Shown here: piece by piece, positions 10,791 to 22,125 of the stretch
How positions within the stretch are numbered: position 1 is the first letter of the stretch
Layout of the letters: every line of letters begins with the position of its first letter
NCBI GenBank assembly: GCA_946894095.1
Contig: OX335645.2
Coordinates: forward strand, 10,129,001 to 10,193,000
Length of the DNA: 64,000 nt
Direction: 5' to 3'
Source of the DNA: Incurvaria masculella
Taxonomy: Eukaryota > Arthropoda > Insecta > Lepidoptera > Incurvariidae
Made by a program: the position numbers and the translations under genes
Notes under the pieces: model-generated
Databases searched by the model: none
Seen by the model: only the letters and a program-made list of their open reading frames with translations
Told to the model about the DNA's origin: nothing

Positions 10791-11654
10791 ATATGCCGCG
10801 ATTAATAAACCATTACAAAAATGTGTGACAGCGATTTTTTCAATTTCGAGTAAAATACCTGTAAATCACTTATTTTGGCGTACGTGTAAAAAAATCGTAT
10901 GACTATAAAATAAGTACTGACGTTAACAATCAGACATAAACACTGGAAACAGAAGGAAGCCCCTTTTACTCTATGGTTGACGTCAGTATGACATAATGAG
11001 ATCAATTTTTTTTCTTTATTTTCACCGACTTCATCGGTGTACTGTTTTCAGTAACACAATATTGTTTGATATGAAAGAGAGTAAGAAATTCTTTATCGTG
11101 CAATTACATGAAAATATATATACAGAACAATTGAATCTAACAATGTGGAATTGCGCAAAGACGGACTTATCACTAAAATTTATTTCTTCCATAAACCTTA
11201 TATCTATGGAATCGAATTGTATATTGATTCTGTATTATTTTTGTTTAAGACTGTTTGTTTCGTAAATAAAAAAAATACAGCTCAGTTCAAGCGGGTGAGT
11301 TGTTGCGTGTTTCGTGCGTGTCGGCGCATGCGTGTACTGTCCACATATTGGCGCACATATCGCATGACCGACGTCATTAATATAAGATCTCAATTAACGC
11401 CCGACGCTTGCCAAGAGGACAGAATCGAGTGTTACAATTAATTATTATAGCATCGAGATCGTGTATGAACTTTCGTGACTAAGATCAGATGAGACGCTTA
11501 CGGATCCGAAACATGCCATCGCGGATATAAAGTGTTGGATGTATTTTTTTTGGGTGGACATTATGATGGCATGATGAGATTTTTGATGGCTAATACCAGA
11601 CCCGACGTCATGATTTTCAACACATCGGATGAAACTTGGGTTGAAGAGGCTATG
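10791..11654. other. Non-coding AT-rich sequence
   Basis: No gene. Frames at 10,996-11,441 have no recognisable motif. A short SINE 3' fragment (GATGGCTAATACCAGAC) occurs near 11,587. Confidence 0.45.
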
Positions 11655-11787
11655 AAAAATTGTTCATTTTTTTCCATCCAGTTGATTGTAGCCGTGCTCA
11701 TAAAGGAAAGGTCCTGGCATGGAACTCATTCCTACGGGAATGTGGTGTATCGGACTAAATGTTTATTGTTATGTCAGGTTGCATAAC
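11655..11787 (+). mobile_element. SINE 3' fragment
   Basis: Plus-oriented body piece: CCATCCAGTTGATTGTAGCC, then GGTCCTGGCATGGAACTCAT, then GGGAATGTGGTGTAT, as in the copies at 48.9 and 62.7 kb. It faces away from the minus-strand copy that starts about 12 bp further on, so the pair is roughly inverted. Confidence 0.7.
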
Positions 11788-11799
11788 AATCACAATACC

Positions 11800-12084
11800 G
11801 TAGGAATTCGGTGGACGGAAAATACATAAAATTTTGCCGTCTCGACCGCATTTTCATCCAGTGCGATGACACCAACCCAGACGGACCTAACCCTACCATC
11901 TAGCAGGGGAACGTAAAGTTGTACATGGATTCCGACCTAACCATGGAATAGCTCGAATTCTCTCATCTCTCATCACGACTAAGAAAGAAACATAATGTGG
12001 TAAATGAACGGACGGGGATTGAACACATGACATATGGCACGAGAAGCAATGCCCCGTGCCCCGAGCTATGAGCCGCTCAAAATT
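11800..12084 (-). mobile_element. tRNA-headed SINE, degenerate
   Basis: The body block GACACCAACCCAGACGG matches other copies. The tRNA-like head lies at the right end (GGGGATTGAACACATGACAT near 12,015 as a decayed B box; CCGAGCTATGAGCCGCTC at 12,061-12,078). An old copy. Confidence 0.7.
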
Positions 12085-12591
12085 CGATGTAATTAAATGT
12101 TAATGCGACAATATTTAAACAAGCAAGTCAGGCCTCTAATGGGCCGTTATTCTTGTCTATATGAAGGTGGGTTCGAAGATGGAAGTAATATTTTCGAGTG
12201 TTTTAGTGAAACAAAGCCGACGAGGAGTCGGGCAGGTTTTGAATCGTAATAACTTTGGTTCAGATTACACCTGGAGATAAAGGTGTCATCTCCGCGGCCG
12301 GCGCGGCGGAGGAGCGGCGGCGGCGGCGCGGCGGAGGCGGTACGGGACGGCGCCAGGCGATCCTTTATCCTGGGAGTTTTCTCAGGTCATCGCTACGCCC
12401 TGAACTTGAAAATAATACGAGAGGTCCCAATGCGTTTTTTTCCCGTGCATGTGAGAAAGAGGCGATTAAGAGATTCGTCGTTTGTGGTTTGGATTCCACG
12501 GAAAAAATTAGGTCTCCATCCTAAAGGTAAATCCCGCTCAGTATGGTCCTATCGCAATGAATAAACGGCTGTCCAAAGTGACCGTGCGGTT
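12085..12591. other. Non-coding, with a GGC-rich patch
   Basis: A short GC-rich patch (about 12,288-12,362) made of GGCGG/GCGGA-type repeats. No gene is recognised. Confidence 0.45.
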
Positions 12592-12692
12592 TCCGGAAAG
12601 TCCTGGCATTGCATGCATGAACGGGGCAGGAATTCGAAACCAGGTTCTCTGGGATGGAAGGCAAGTCCAACCACCCCTAACCACGAGCCGCT
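12592..12692 (-). mobile_element. SINE tRNA-like head fragment
   Basis: Minus-strand tRNA-like head only: the B box region is the complement of GGAATTCGAAACC, followed by the complement of CTAACCACGAGCCGC at the 5' end. It lacks the body. Confidence 0.6.
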
Positions 12693-13284
12693 AGGCAGTG
12701 TAGAAACAAAATGTCTCTACTTTCTCACCAACAATTGTATATATTTTTTTTAAGTTTGCGAAACGTCCGTGAATGTCCCCCCAGGGGGAGGAAATGTCTC
12801 ACTGGATGCGGTCCTGGCGCGGGCCCCACGCACACGAGGCCACTCATATTCGGAGGCTCCGTGAGCACGCCACACACGCGCAGCCGACAGTTTCATTCAT
12901 GTTCTTAGAGACGGCCCGTTCATAATTTAACTTTTTATTTATTGCATCCTGAACGATGAGTGCCCGACCCGCCGCCCCCGCGCCCTCCTCTACCTCACCG
13001 CTCCCTCACCGCACCCACCGGACCCGATGACCATTCGATAATGCCACGCGTGTGAAACAATGATAATTTTATTTAAATAAATAGAGTTCCATGGATATAC
13101 ATGTTATAATCTGTATTGCCTAACATAAATGCATGTTTAAGAAAATAATCAGCGCTCATAAACATTTCCTGCCTGTACTACAGATGACCTAACTGTAACT
13201 ATAACGTTCCAGCGCCGGTTCAATCAGGCTTAGCTTTTAAATTTCTAGAAAAAAAATCCTCCATCTATATTTAAAAAACCTTTA
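12693..13284. other. Non-coding, with a C-rich patch
   Basis: A C-rich patch lies at about 12,960-13,028 (CCGCCC/CCTC repeats). Otherwise nothing recognisable. Confidence 0.45.
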
Positions 13285-14010
13285 GGCGACATAGGACCCT
13301 AGAACGACTGTAACCGATACGCTGTCGTTTTATATTCTTAGTTTCCATAATAAGCACTTTTATGCAAACGTGATCATCGGAAAACCTTGTCATGGAACCA
13401 TTTTTGGATTTAGATTCATGTACTTTTTATACTATTCCTTGATTATTCTCCTGTTTTGTGTCCAGGTTTAAATCTGAGTGGGTGGACTGACTCTAGTGCA
13501 CGGATTATTGCCGTATAAGTTGGTCCTTGCCATTAAAATGCAAGCCTTAAACTGATATGAAAAACTTTGAAACTCCCACAACATAAGCGGCAAGGGTATA
13601 GGTATTATTTTAATTATATTATATTCATTAATCAATATTATAGTGTCCCGATTAGAAACATTTTTAATTTTGGCCATATATAAATTACAATTATGGGGAA
13701 ATTCGTTCTTGATTAAATTAGAATCGCTCATTTTAGTCAAAATAAAAAAAATCTCTATGCGCGACGCTAGATAATTTATTGGTGGATGCAATACAATTAA
13801 AAAATAATATCCTCACCGCTTATGTTGTGGGAGTTAACGCAGCCTTGAATTGTAATGGCAAAGCCAAATTTTTATTAGTCTAAATAAAAAAAATGGTTCA
13901 ATGTCAAGTTTTTTCGATAACCACGTTTGCATAAAAATAGTTATTATGGAAACTAAAAATATAAAACGATAGCGTATCGGTTAACGTCTTTCTAGTGTCC
14001 TAAGTCCCCT
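13285..14010. mobile_element. Long-TIR foldback element
   Basis: The left arm (from about 13,285) and right arm (to about 14,010) are imperfect inverted complements over some 190-300 bp. Paired blocks include ACCGATACGCT with AGCGTATCGGT, TTTATGCAAACGTG with CACGTTTGCATAAA, TAGTTTCCATAATAA with TTATTATGGAAACTA-like sequence, and the inner CTCCCACAACATAAGCGG with CCGCTTATGTTGTGGGAG. The left arm carries about 100 extra bases. The centre (13,590-13,815) is AT-rich with no gene. Confidence 0.75.
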
Positions 14011-14953
14011 TGTGTATCCTTGCATAACAATTAACTGTTTTGCATTAATTTTGGGTTGAACGTAACTAATTTCTTCAGATTAATCCGTGTCGAACCAAAC
14101 ATTTGTCATCCATTTTTATGATTTAATCACAATGGTTTTAAAGTTAAATATCAAATCAAATTATGCCGTGTGTTAACGGGTTTCTGGTCCAAATATTAAC
14201 AAGGTATTCCTTGGCATACAAAAATCGTCTTCTCTTCGGTTTTTGTGATACCTATACATAAAATTTAAAGGTATGACGAATTTTTTTAAGTTATTAAAAA
14301 ATTCTCCAAATATGAAAAGGACGTGGTTAAAGTTTTAAATTTCAAAGACATAAACAAAGAATGAGCATAAACTCACTACATTGGTGAAAACGAAATATCC
14401 TGTTAATTAACTGAGCACAATTTAAATGCATGAGGACTACATCACATTACATTTTATTATATGTTTCCCGAACTTTTGTAGAATTCGTAATTCTTCCTCC
14501 GTAGAAAGGTACCACTCCACCTGCTGCCACCGCATCATGTCGTCGCCAAATGTGCTGGTGATATACATGCATGTGGTTGGTTTATTTTTAAATTTATGTA
14601 CACATTTAATTTTTATTTTCGACCTCCGCATAATATGTAACTCGGACTGGCAGTCTAACGATGACAATATAAAATTTTATTCCACAAATAAAAGACCTCA
14701 CATTTATTAAATCTTCACTTCGTATTCGTTCCTTTTGTGTACAAGATAAGAACCGAGTTATAAATACATTTCGTAACCGAAATGGAATAGTCAATACCAC
14801 ATGTATGTGTATAGCATTCAAACTGCATGGCCGAACCTATGTGCCATGATAGAAGGCGCGTTACATTGAACAAAAACATATTCCATTTTCTTCGCTGCTT
14901 CAACCCTACCTGAAACCATATCGGTTATTAAAAATTGCATTCATCGACCTGGG
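14011..14953. other. Non-coding AT-rich sequence
   Basis: No gene. Several short frames overlap on both strands at 14,426-14,903 without motifs. Confidence 0.5.
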
Positions 14954-15070
14954 CGTGTATTCTTGGCATTCAGTCATTGCGGATTCAGTAGAGTTAACAG
15001 TAATGTCAAAGTAAATTCTTCTTCTGTTAACTCTACTGAATCCGCAATGACTGAAAGCCAAGAATACACG
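14954..15070. repeat. Near-perfect 47-bp hairpin
   Basis: Arms 14,954-15,000 and 15,024-15,070 are complementary with about one mismatch; the loop is 23 nt. No flanking target duplication was identified. It could be a foldback MITE or a hairpin-RNA source. Confidence 0.85.
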
Positions 15071-15480
15071 TCCTGACCTTACCTGACCGCTGTAGGCTAG
15101 GTTAGGTTTATTAGTAAGTTCTTACGTAATTACCGCTACGTAACCGGCTACTTAATAGGAAGGTGCACGTGCATGGATATGATAAAAGCCCTACTTTTTT
15201 TGGTAATAGCATTTTTTTTCTTTAATAGTTCTAAATTTTGCGGTTCAATACCCGCAATTTCAAAAAGAGAGTAGAGCCGGATATTTTAACTAGAGATTCT
15301 GCAATTTTGATATATGCATTGTGAAAACATTACATATATTTCAAGGGGCTGCAAATCTTGGGCTGCAACCCTTGGGCTGCAATGTAAAGCGTAACGACGT
15401 ACGGACTACATCTATATTTTAATGATAATAGTTTCTTATAAAACTTAAGGCATAACAAGTTTTAGACTCAAATGTGTCGT
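15071..15480. other. Non-coding, small direct repeats
   Basis: CTTGGGCTGCAA-type repeats occur at about 15,345-15,385, and a GGTTAGGTTTA motif near 15,110. No gene. Confidence 0.45.
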
Positions 15481-15483
15481 CCA

Positions 15484-16160
15484 TAAATATGGCAGCCTCC
15501 GAGGGGCGCGCTGAAGACGCAACCGACTCCAGTTTGACTACGCCTTTAGCGCTCCGCTCGGCGCACGCAATTCCGACCTTCGGAGGCGATCGGTAACGAC
15601 GTCAATATGATTGAAACCTTCTCGCGTTGAGATCCTTTAATGGCGCACTTTATCGAGCGCTAATAGCGAGAAAGGGTTCCATTAAGAGTGCGTTCCATTT
15701 TCAAAATCCCTCTTCGTTGACCGGATTAAAGTCGGAAGTTCTCCGGTCGGGCGGCGTCGCAAGAACCGATGGCCGCCGTCTCGGGGCCCGAAACGGACCG
15801 ATAGCGATCGGAGGGCGAGTGTGAATGAGACGAGGACACCGCGCGCCGGGCGGAGCGGGAGGCGGAGGGGCGAGGAGAAGTTGTCGGATAATTCTTTATG
15901 AATATGTGAGCTCGTTATCTCCGCTGACGTGGCTCCAGACATTGGCGTGTACGAGCACACGCGGACTCCACGCAGACAGATACACAGCTCTCCTTATTCA
16001 CGAGCGTACTAAATAATACGTGGAGCGGGCCCGTTTCCATAGAGCGTGCGGGGTGCACGACCGTGCGGGTCGGATCTACATACTGGCAGCGCAGATTGAA
16101 CGATAGTTCGGACGGAACGGGTTATCGTTATGGAGCGAGGACTCGGGCTGGATGAAAATT
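15484..16160. other. GC-rich, CpG-dense island
   Basis: About 670 bp of CpG-rich sequence stands out from AT-rich flanks. A 35-codon frame starts ATGGCAGCC at 15,489 and ends at a TAA inside GGTAACG, so a splice donor is conceivable there. No protein family is recognised. A promoter or 5' exon region of a host gene, or a conserved regulatory island, are both possible. Confidence 0.3.
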
Positions 16161-16789
16161 TATTGTCAGCTCGCTCAAGAAATATGTCCGATGGATGGAG
16201 GCTTCTAGATTTTAATTAGGGAGCCGATCGGGAAGACGTTCGGTTTATTTGAATAAAACAAGATGTCGACCTCGGAAATACTATTTATTTAATAAAGGAA
16301 CTACCTAGCAGAGTGAGAAAAGCCAGGATAATATAACCTTAGATCAACGTCGACATGCGGAAGTTTCCGTCACGGCAATCGTGGATCTCCGGATGGCTTA
16401 GTAGAGGTTAGACAGATCTAGAGAATCTAAACTAGCATTGAGTCTTGGTTGGTTGGTCTTTAGATTTGCTCCTGTTCCGAGGAAACTCTATTTCAATAAT
16501 GAAAATTACACTTGTCCACTTATGAACTCCGGTAGTTAATAAAATTATTACTTGAAAATTCGATTATTAAATTGTTAAACAAGAAAAAATATAATTTGAG
16601 TTGGTACGATGGTACGATATTCCATGTGTGTTTATAACTTTCGTATCGTATTTTATGCACCCTTTTACTATGCAACTAGGCATTTCACGACTCTCAACAT
16701 CACTCTGCAGTGGTCCGCCGACGACTGAGTGCGTTGGCCCTACAACGAATATTTTAGGGCCAACGTACTGGTGCCACTAGTCGCGCATT
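16161..16789. other. Non-coding, short inverted repeat
   Basis: A short inverted repeat (GTTGGCCCTA... and ...TAGGGCCAAC) sits at about 16,732-16,765. Nothing else is recognised. Confidence 0.45.
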
Positions 16790-17178
16790 GACCGGCAGTG
16801 CAATTACGAAGCACAAAATTGGGTGTAGGTTGCTGTACTTACAGTAATATGACAGCTTTTGCGATTACGAAATCGATGCATTCACAAATGGTGCGGCACT
16901 CAGCGCTACCCGCAGCAATTAGGTCAACTTCATACATTTCGCGTCGAATCGGTATTACGAAACGGCAAAGAACTGTCAAAGGCGGGTAGGTAAACGCCTA
17001 TTTCGTCTGCTCGTCTAGTCAAGTACCTCAAAAGTTGTCCTATTGTCGACACAGATTGGTCCGTGCTGGATGTAGGTGGATGAAAAACGGCTTCGTAATC
17101 GCGCTTTAGAAATGACGGGGGCGCACCTACACGTACCGCGGCACCATCCTCAAATTTTGCGTAATCGCACTGCCGGTC
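16790..17178. mobile_element. TIR element with internal ATTACG motifs
   Basis: Left end GACCGGCAGTGCAATTACG pairs with the right end (complement GACCGGCAGTGCGATTACG), 18 of 19 bases. The 389-bp interior repeats short ATTACG/CGTAAT motifs near both ends. No transposase is encoded. Confidence 0.7.
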
Positions 17179-17639
17179 CTTACGAAGTAATATATAAGTC
17201 AATGGAAAATACTCATTTTTAAATTCGTCCACAAGCTCCTTATTAGTTCAATAAGACACAATGCCGATTTAACGATAAAGAAAGCCTTCCACCTTAGATC
17301 AAACCCAGCGGAGCGTATGACTTGGTCTCAGATGAGACGCAGAGTAAGACTATTCAGGAACTACCGTCGCCAGCCAATGGGCCAGACGGGGGCGCAAATC
17401 ACGTGCGTAGAGAAGGCGTATTTTAGCGGTTCGACCGGAACAATTCGAACGGAATGTTCAAAATATAAATTTCTTCAATTATTTTGACATGAAAATAATG
17501 TCAAATAATGTGCACTTTTTGTCGTTTTGTCTGTTGAAACCCCCATTTTTAGCTAGGTCGTTTTTTTATGATAACAATCTAATAATTATTGTATTGCTGC
17601 TACCACTCGATTCAGGGCATCGTAAGTGAAAGATGCCGT
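17179..17639. other. Non-coding sequence
   Basis: Nothing recognisable is seen here. Confidence 0.45.
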
Positions 17640-17905
17640 TCTGTCGGAATGTTTCGTGACCACAGAAGCCTAGGTCCGAGTCCGCGTCAGACGTCTGACG
17701 CGGCGGCGGCTGCGGAGGCGCGGGCGGCGAGGCGGTGGCGAGGGTCGGACGCCCAGACATCGACGCGGACGGAACCAGTTCGAGCGAGCTTTATGCCGCG
17801 CGCGTCTCCTATCGCGCCGCGTCGCGCGTATGACATGCTTTACGTACGCCCGCGCGGCGCGGCGCGGGGCGGGCTGACAACGCCGATAGCGCCTGCGTGC
17901 TCGCA
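17640..17905. other. GC-rich, CpG-dense island
   Basis: A CpG-dense segment of GCGGCGGC/GCGCG runs, open in several frames on both strands because of base composition. No domain is visible. It is promoter-like in composition only. Confidence 0.3.
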
Positions 17906-18036
17906 CACCTGATAAACAATTATTTATATAACAAACGCGACTGATAAACAATTACCTGCCCTGCGATCGGTACTTGACCTTGCCGCTCGGCGGGCGCAGT
18001 CGTGACGCGCTCTCCACCACCACTTGACCATCCTTA

Positions 18037-18064
18037 TATATATATATATATATATTTATATATA
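18037..18064. repeat. (AT)n microsatellite
   Basis: Dinucleotide TA run with one interruption, directly before the Helitron-like repeat. Confidence 0.85.
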
Positions 18065-18237
18065 ATTCTTCCGTACTTGTGTTTGTCACCTAACTCCTCC
18101 TATACGGCTGGACCGATTTGAATGAAATGTTGTGTGTATTTGAGTGGGTCCCTGGATAGTTTGAAAATATAAATGAACCCGGCAGGTGACGCTGTTGTCG
18201 AGATATTGACCCGAGCGGAGCCGAGCATCTCAGCTAG
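18065..18237 (+). mobile_element. Helitron-like non-autonomous element, 3' part
   Basis: Contains the GGACCGATTTGAATGAAATG block often seen in lepidopteran Helitron-like repeats. It ends with a short GC hairpin (GACCCGAGCGGAGCC) and CTAG followed by T at 18,234-18,238. Helitrons end in a hairpin plus CTRR and insert between A and T. Confidence 0.6.
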
Positions 18238-18544
18238 TAGAATTATAAATAACTAGACTCTGTGAACAGGTTATCTCACGCGCACATGGCCAAATCAGAA
18301 ACTATAAGAAATATTAAAAATACTCAAAGGAGTCATGGGACTGCAACTGCATTATTAGGTTTTTTCAATTTGATTATTGAGAGTACGGCTCAATGTGTTG
18401 ATGTTAAAAATATGAATTATTTTATTAAAAACCATTTTATTTCATTACCCGCCTTACGGGTGGTGTAGCAATAATACAGAGTGATATTTGTTCAAAACCT
18501 CGTGTTCAATTCTCGGACGGAAAAAAACTGATTTAAAAAAATCT

Positions 18545-18690
18545 AAACCGGCCAAATGCGAGTCGGATTCGCACACGAAGGGTTCCGTACCATTGTCCAA
18601 GATTTAACACAGAAAATTACGTTTTTTTAGCCCACGTTTACTTTTTATTATTTATTTATAATAAAAAGGTTTTAGGGTCCCATGGGTCCT
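18545..18690 (-). repeat. Dispersed repeat family C, fragment
   Basis: AAACCGGCCAAATGCGAGTC followed by GGGTTCCGTACC is the inverted end of the repeat also found at 43,342 and 57,938. Confidence 0.65.
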
Positions 18691-19744
18691 ATGAGTGTTT
18701 TTTAGCTATTTCTTATAGTTTAGGATTTGGCCATGAAGGCACACGTGAAAAATTCATTATTTTACCATCCTAAGAGATCATAAAGCATTGTAGCAACTTG
18801 TAAATCGTAAGTAAATACTCATTTACTTAACGTAACTTTGGGATTTTTGTAGCTGGAGGTGATGAAACCGGGCGTAAAACTCATAAACCAAATATTTTAA
18901 TATTTTTTGTTTCTGTCTAAATTTGTTGCAGCTACAAGAATTAAGAACATTACAGTATTTTTTCTTAGGTCTTATGGCATAGCCAATTAATGGAATAATT
19001 AAATAAAAATATAAAATATAATATAACCTTACATAAAAATAACCTACCTGCACAAGGTAATATATATAAATATATAAAAATCATTGAAAAAATAATAACC
19101 AAAATTTTTCATGTTAAGAAAACATGAATCCTTATAATATTCGATAAATATTCCAAAAGCGTTAAAATTTAACAACCGTTTGCTCCGACAAGAAACAACA
19201 TACAATTGCATACTATGAATTGATAAATTCAGAGGGGTTTCGAAAATAGAATTAAGGATAATATTTTTCAAATAAAATCCCCGGTTTCTTAAAAAGCGAA
19301 AGACGCTCCCGTTCCCCCCATAAGTTCATAGTTTGAACATTTTAATTAGCGGGGAGCATTAAGGCATCCCCAGTGAGCCGTCACATTCAATGGGACGTAT
19401 TGTGTACCGAATGTTTACTTAACATTTTTGTATATTTCCGTCATTTGGAGATATTTTATTTTTCAACCGAAATGTCGAGGTCTATTTCGGTATTGTCGCG
19501 TGCTGACTGTGCGGGGGGAGGGGGGTGCGCAGGGTTGTCGGTCAAGGCTCGCCGCGAACCGATTTCGTAATCTCTGTGAGAAAAAGTATTTGTTGTTAAT
19601 TGTAATGTTTTCTGGCAAAATAATTACCGTTATCATTCCTCTGCACCGAGGATAATTACTATTATTACTATACTTCTGTAATTAGTAAAATAAAACAACG
19701 GGATTAATATACCTATGACTATGTAGCAGTGCGGCACAGGATTT
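18691..19744. other. Non-coding AT-rich sequence
   Basis: Nothing recognisable. A short G-rich patch occurs at about 19,511-19,530. Confidence 0.45.
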
Positions 19745-19951
19745 TTAAATTCGCTCCTAAATGCTTAAGAAGCTCTAATTGGGAACGTGAAATCATGCCA
19801 TATCGGTTCAAACGATTTTGATTAAATTTGAGAGATGAATACATAGTCTTGGACCAGCATTTTGGTGGGTTACTTTTTATCCAGGAAATAATTCAGACCG
19901 AAATCAGTCCAACACGACATTGACCCGAGCGGAGCCGGGTACCGCAGCTAG
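19745..19951 (+). mobile_element. Helitron-like element, 3' part
   Basis: Ends ACCCGAGCGGAGCCGGGT (self-complementary hairpin), then a few bases and CTAG|T at 19,948-19,951. The body (GATTAAATTTGAGAGATG, GGTTACTTTTTATCC) aligns with the inverted copy at 36,058-36,250, establishing one family. Confidence 0.65.
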
Positions 19952-21014
19952 TTTAAAATATAAAACTATTTACCTAAATCTGTCAACGTGCTATTTAAAT
20001 GAGTGACTGAAGAATATTTTGTTAAAGGAATTACAACATAGAGCTAATATTAAAAATGCCAATTTCTGACCAAATCTGTCGAAAAAAGTACAAGGTCGTC
20101 ATGAAACTTCAAGATCATTTATTGTAAAGTTTTCCATAATTATTATAATGTTTTCGGATAAACGGTGTTCTAATTATGCTTACTTGTTTAATTCGACGTT
20201 TCTTCCAACTCGTCCAGGTCGCGCTTTTATAGTGTGTAACAACAATGAAAGTCTAAATGAACATAGTTTTCCATTATATCTTGTTCTACATTTATTTTTA
20301 AAGTATTTCTTATTATTTCATTTAATTGTTTATTCTTGGAATATATTTAATTTATATCGGAAGCTATTCGTGTGCCCTGATGGTGTACCATAATAATAAT
20401 AAATAAATAATAATGTATCGAAACGTAAATATATAGGTATAACGTATTGTTTCGCTTGATCTGGCAGCAACCCTCGCCGCTGGGCGGGCGACACGCGGTG
20501 GCGGGATGCGGGCGGGGCGGTGGCGTCGAGCTCATAACTCACGTTTACTGGATCCCACGTTTTAGCTGAAACGAAATATTAAAATACGGCGTAAAGGAGA
20601 GACGAGAATCGAGATGCGTGATTGATAGCGGCGACGACTGATGCCTTCCTACTGCTCCGTAAAAAATGAACCGAATTCATTCAATAAACGTCCGCGTTTT
20701 GTCACGTCCGCTGACGAGGGCCCGCTCGCGTCCGCTCACTGCCACTATCGCCGACTCCCCAACATCTTCAGCTATACACATCTCAATAGAACACCTTAGG
20801 TATTTAACCTGTGTACTGCAGTCAGACAGTCTTCTAGATTCACATTTTGTTGAAATCCTAGATTCACAATTTAACGACTATCTAAGTTTATCAGTTGGTA
20901 AAATGGTACCATGTACACTTTACTAAATAAAGATAAAGAGATATTTTCTTTTGATAAGGTTCTTAAAAAAAAATGTCGAACATGACCCCTGCATTGAATA
21001 TAATTAATACTCAA
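19952..21014. other. Non-coding, GC-rich patch at 20.47-20.53 kb
   Basis: A short CpG-rich patch, otherwise AT-rich. Open frames at 20,148-20,926 have no recognisable motif. Confidence 0.45.
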
Positions 21015-21156
21015 ATTCAAAGACAGTTCTCGGGTCTTGAGACAATGCTCTAGCCTTCGGATTGTCAATTTTCACATACAATTTGTAGAAGTAATGTCAA
21101 ATTTGGCGGTCGGAAGATTTGAGATTCGTCTCCAGACTCAAGAACTGTCTTTGAAT
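21015..21156. mobile_element. Small TIR element (142 bp)
   Basis: Terminal arms 21,015-21,043 and 21,128-21,156 are complementary (ATTCAAAGACAGTTCT... with ...AGAACTGTCTTTGAAT), 29 bp with about two mismatches. No target duplication is evident. Confidence 0.7.
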
Positions 21157-21732
21157 CTGTCGCCCAAGTCTGCCTGTATTTAAAATTAGTAAACTTTTAA
21201 TAAATGTTGCTCCAAAAGTTCCGGAAATAAATTTTATCAAACTTCAAGTAAAATTCAAATATGAATCGAGAATCAGTAATTTTTTATTTGCCTAAAATAA
21301 AAATAACTTCCTTTGATAGATTTTGAACAATGGACGCATCGATATAGCTTTGACTGGAAACTTTAAATTAGATTTGATTTTGCAAAATACCCGTTTCATC
21401 TCAATAGGTGTTCCAGCCATCTCGAATGAGCAGCACAGCACAATGTCTCTCTCGACTTGGGTATGACACGTGTCACAATACCCGAGTTCGGTTCCTGACT
21501 TGTCACTGGGGGTATTTGTCAGCTACTTCTGCCGGCGTCATTAGTAATGACGCATGACGCTGCTGACCTTACCGCGACCTTTCGTCATTTGTCTGCCACT
21601 GACTCGGCGTTGCCACTGACAAATTTGCATAGTTGTGCTCCTCTTCAGAAAATGCATTGATATCGACGTCATTTCTGAATAGAGATGACTAGGATCTGAG
21701 ATTTACGTCACAGTGACGATCCTCATTTTGTT
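21157..21732. other. Non-coding; one perfect palindrome
   Basis: A TGACACGTGTCA palindrome at 21,464-21,475 contains a CACGTG E-box. No gene. Confidence 0.45.
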
Positions 21733-21885
21733 ATGTAACTGGACATTGATGGCTGACCGCACTCACATTAGCCAACCATACCGTATTTCCGAAGTAATCA
21801 AGTACCATGCCAGGACCTTCCTACCTACAACCTGGCAAGGTAACATGGACTCCGAACCATGGAACAGCTCGCATTAGCTAAAATA
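21733..21885 (-). mobile_element. SINE, internally deleted
   Basis: The 3' terminal block GTAACTGGACATTGATGGCT joins ACCATGCCAGGACCTTCC, then jumps to ACATGGACTCCGAACCATGG, skipping the middle of the body. No Pol III head remains. Confidence 0.7.
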
Positions 21886-21994
21886 TATTCTACGAGTTTC
21901 TAAACGATTTTTAAGCATTTGATCCACTTATGTACATAAGTGTACGTGTGTTGTTTTTAGGTTCACCCTCGTGAACCATCAGACCTATACACAA

Positions 21995-22125
21995 ATTTTA
22001 GGGTTTGTGAAAAACGGCTTTCTCACGGTGTGTCGATGATGTTGCACGACACATTTCGGACCAAACGTTTGGTCCATCATCATCGACACACCGTGAGTAA
22101 GCAGTTTTCCACAAACACTAAAATA
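21995..22125. repeat. Hairpin with about 47-bp arms
   Basis: Left arm 21,995-22,041 (core CTCACGGTGTGTCGATGATG) pairs with the right arm near 22,078-22,125 with a few mismatches. The loop holds a second perfect palindrome, GGACCAAACGTTTGGTCC. Foldback element or hairpin-RNA source. Confidence 0.8.

Noticed and set aside
11332..11441. A second gypsy or LINE fragment near 11.3 kb
   Set aside because: No conserved motif could be read in any frame.
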